A DNA stretch of 14,338 nt. It comes from Thauera sp. UBA6194 (GTDB lineage: Bacteria > Pseudomonadota > Gammaproteobacteria > Burkholderiales > Rhodocyclaceae). The notes beneath the pieces are model-generated. The model was not told where the DNA came from. It searched no databases and was given only the letters and a program-made list of their open reading frames with translations. Made by a program: the position numbers and the translations under genes. Numbering within the stretch: the stretch's first letter is position 1; every line of letters begins with the position of its first letter. Positions 12,933-14,338 of this stretch are shown piece by piece. The stretch spans positions 1 to 14,338 of the forward strand of contig DITC01000056.1 of NCBI GenBank assembly GCA_002422685.1, in the 5' to 3' direction.

Positions 12933-14338
12933 TCACTTGCCTTCGTCGGTGCGCAGCACGGCGAGGAAGGCCTCTTGCGGGATCTCGACGTTGCCGACCT
13001 GCTTCATGCGCTTCTTGCCTTCCTTCTGCTTCTCGAGCAGCTTCTTCTTGCGCGAGATGTCGCCACCGTAGCACTTGGCGAGCACGTTCTTGCGCAGCGC
13101 CTTGATGGTCTCGCGGGCGATGATGTGTGCGCCGATCGCCGCCTGCACCGGCACATCGAACATCTGGCGCGGAATCAGGCCGCGCAGCTTGCTCGCCAGC
13201 TCGCGGCCGCGGTACTGCGCGCTGGCGCGGTGCACGATGACCGACAGCGCATCGACCTTCTCGCCGCCCACCATCAGGTCGAGCTTGACCAGATCGGCCG
13301 TGCGGTACTCCTTGAAGTCGTAGTCGAGCGACGCATAGCCGCGGGACACCGACTTGAGCTTGTCGAAGAAGTCCATCACCACTTCGTTCATCGGCAGCTC
13401 GTAGATCAGCTGCACCTGGCGGCCGTGGTAGCGCATGTCGATCTGGCTGCCACGCTTCTGGTTGCACAGCGTGATCACCGGGCCGACATAGTCCTGCGGC
13501 AGGAAGATGGTCGCGGTGATGATCGGCTCGCGGATCTCCTGGTACTTGCCGGGGTCGGGCAGCTTGGCCGGGTTCTCGATGCGGATGATCGAGTTGTCGT
13601 TCAACACCACCTCATACACCACCGTCGGCGCGGTGGTGATCAGGTCCATGTCGAACTCGCGCTCCAGGCGCTCCTGCACGATATCCATGTGCAGCAGGCC
13701 GAGGAAGCCACAGCGGAAGCCGAAGCCCAGCGCCTGCGAGACCTCGGGCTCGAACTGCAGCGAGGCGTCGTTCAGGCGCAGCTTCTCGAGCGAGTCGCGC
13801 AGCTGGTCGTACTCGGACGACTCCACCGGATACAGGCCGGCGAACACCTGCGGCTTGATCTCCTTGAAGCCGGGCAGCGCCTCGGCCGCGGGCCGGTTGG
13901 CGAGCGTGACGGTGTCGCCCACCTTGGCGGCTTCGATCTCCTTGATGCCGGCGATGATGAAACCCACCTCGCCCGCGCGCAGCTCGGGCCGCCCCACCGA
14001 GCGCGGGGTGAACACGCCGACCTGGTCGCACGGATATTGCAGCCCGTTCGACATCAGCAGGATGCGGTCCTTGGGCTTGAGCACGCCATCGACCACGCGC
14101 ACCAGCATGACGACGCCGACGTAGTTGTCGAACCACGAATCGATGATCAGCGCCTTCAGCGGCTCTTCCGGCTCGCCCTTCGGCGGCGGGATACGCGCGA
14201 CGATGGCCTCGAGCACATCCTCCACGCCCAGGCCGGTCTTGGCCGAGCAAAGGATCGCCTCGGAAGCATCGACGCCGATCACGTCCTCGATCTCGCTGCG
14301 TGCGTTGTCGGGGTCGGCCGCCGGCAGGTCGATCTTGT
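12933..14338 (-). CDS. lepA: Elongation factor 4 / LepA, partial (N-terminus outside window)
   Basis: LepA (EF4) is a ribosome-bound translational GTPase linked to ribosome assembly and back-translocation. The window shows 467 residues of the usual ~600, from the G4 motif KIDLP (14336 downward) to the stop. Beyond the rest of the G domain (CSAKTGLGVEDVLEAIV) come the beta-barrel domain 2 (SWFDNYVGVVMLVRVVDG), the LepA-typical VKVGD/GEVGFIIAGIKEI region, GFRCGFLGLLHMDIVQERLERE, and the LepA-specific C-terminal domain (QAAIGAHIIARETIKALRKN, then YGGDISRKKKLLEKQKEGKK). It is the most upstream visible gene of the minus-strand housekeeping cluster and sits 48 bases before lepB. No defect is seen in the visible part. 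Confidence 0.97.
   Translation of the reverse strand, partial: KIDLPAADPDNARSEIEDVIGVDASEAILCSAKTGLGVEDVLEAIVARIPPPKGEPEEPLKALIIDSWFDNYVGVVMLVRVVDGVLKPKDRILLMSNGLQYPCDQVGVFTPRSVGRPELRAGEVGFIIAGIKEIEAAKVGDTVTLANRPAAEALPGFKEIKPQVFAGLYPVESSEYDQLRDSLEKLRLNDASLQFEPEVSQALGFGFRCGFLGLLHMDIVQERLEREFDMDLITTAPTVVYEVVLNDNSIIRIENPAKLPDPGKYQEIREPIITATIFLPQDYVGPVITLCNQKRGSQIDMRYHGRQVQLIYELPMNEVVMDFFDKLKSVSRGYASLDYDFKEYRTADLVKLDLMVGGEKVDALSVIVHRASAQYRGRELASKLRGLIPRQMFDVPVQAAIGAHIIARETIKALRKNVLAKCYGGDISRKKKLLEKQKEGKKRMKQVGNVEIPQEAFLAVLRTDEGK

Noticed and set aside
1..14338. CRISPR arrays, tRNA or rRNA genes, insertion sequences, integrases, phage genes
   Set aside because: Scanned by eye for regular repeats, cloverleaf-like segments and transposase motifs; none was found. 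The window is mainly housekeeping plus the sulfide/respiration locus.

Overview
The window is GC-rich, densely packed bacterial chromosome. Gene content and order (lepA-lepB-DUF4845-rnc-era-recO-pdxJ-acpS-nagZ-uvrC, beside a cytochrome bd operon and a sulfide-oxidation locus) suggest a betaproteobacterium of the Rhodocyclales, of the Thauera/Azoarcus/Aromatoleum type. That assignment is inference from protein character and synteny; no search was run.

Left part (1-3527, + strand): respiration and sulfide. It opens inside cydB (C-terminal half of cytochrome bd oxidase subunit II), followed by cydX and a ybgE-like gene. An AT-rich gap (1067-1183) holds a promoter candidate, a perfect dyad and a very stable UUCG hairpin. 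Then come a Tat-exported flavoprotein of the type II sulfide:quinone oxidoreductase (SQOR-like) kind, a small multi-membrane-span protein of unknown function, a clear intrinsic terminator, and a secreted single-domain rhodanese. Read together, this looks like a sulfide-oxidation module: sulfide electrons pass to quinone, persulfide sulfur could be handled by the rhodanese, and the neighbouring bd oxidase, a type known to tolerate sulfide, could reoxidise quinol. The physical link is seen; the functional link is inferred.

Middle (3528-4933): a double-ACT protein (GcvR-like) on the minus strand lies divergent from a yqeY (GatB/YqeY) gene. The 297-base gap between them holds a -10-like element and small inverted repeats.

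Right part (4934-14338, all minus strand): a long housekeeping cluster read from right to left: lepA (5' end outside the window), lepB, DUF4845, rnc, era, recO, pdxJ, acpS, nagZ, uvrC. Many junctions are tight (era overlaps the rnc stop as ATGA; pdxJ overlaps the recO stop as TGATG). uvrC is interrupted by two single-base insertions; removing both restores a 605-residue protein, so this is either a base-calling problem or very recent inactivation. The 184-base nagZ-uvrC gap holds a long imperfect inverted repeat whose four transition differences all become G-U pairs in the RNA of the transcribed strand. No tRNA, rRNA, CRISPR array, transposase or integrase was seen.
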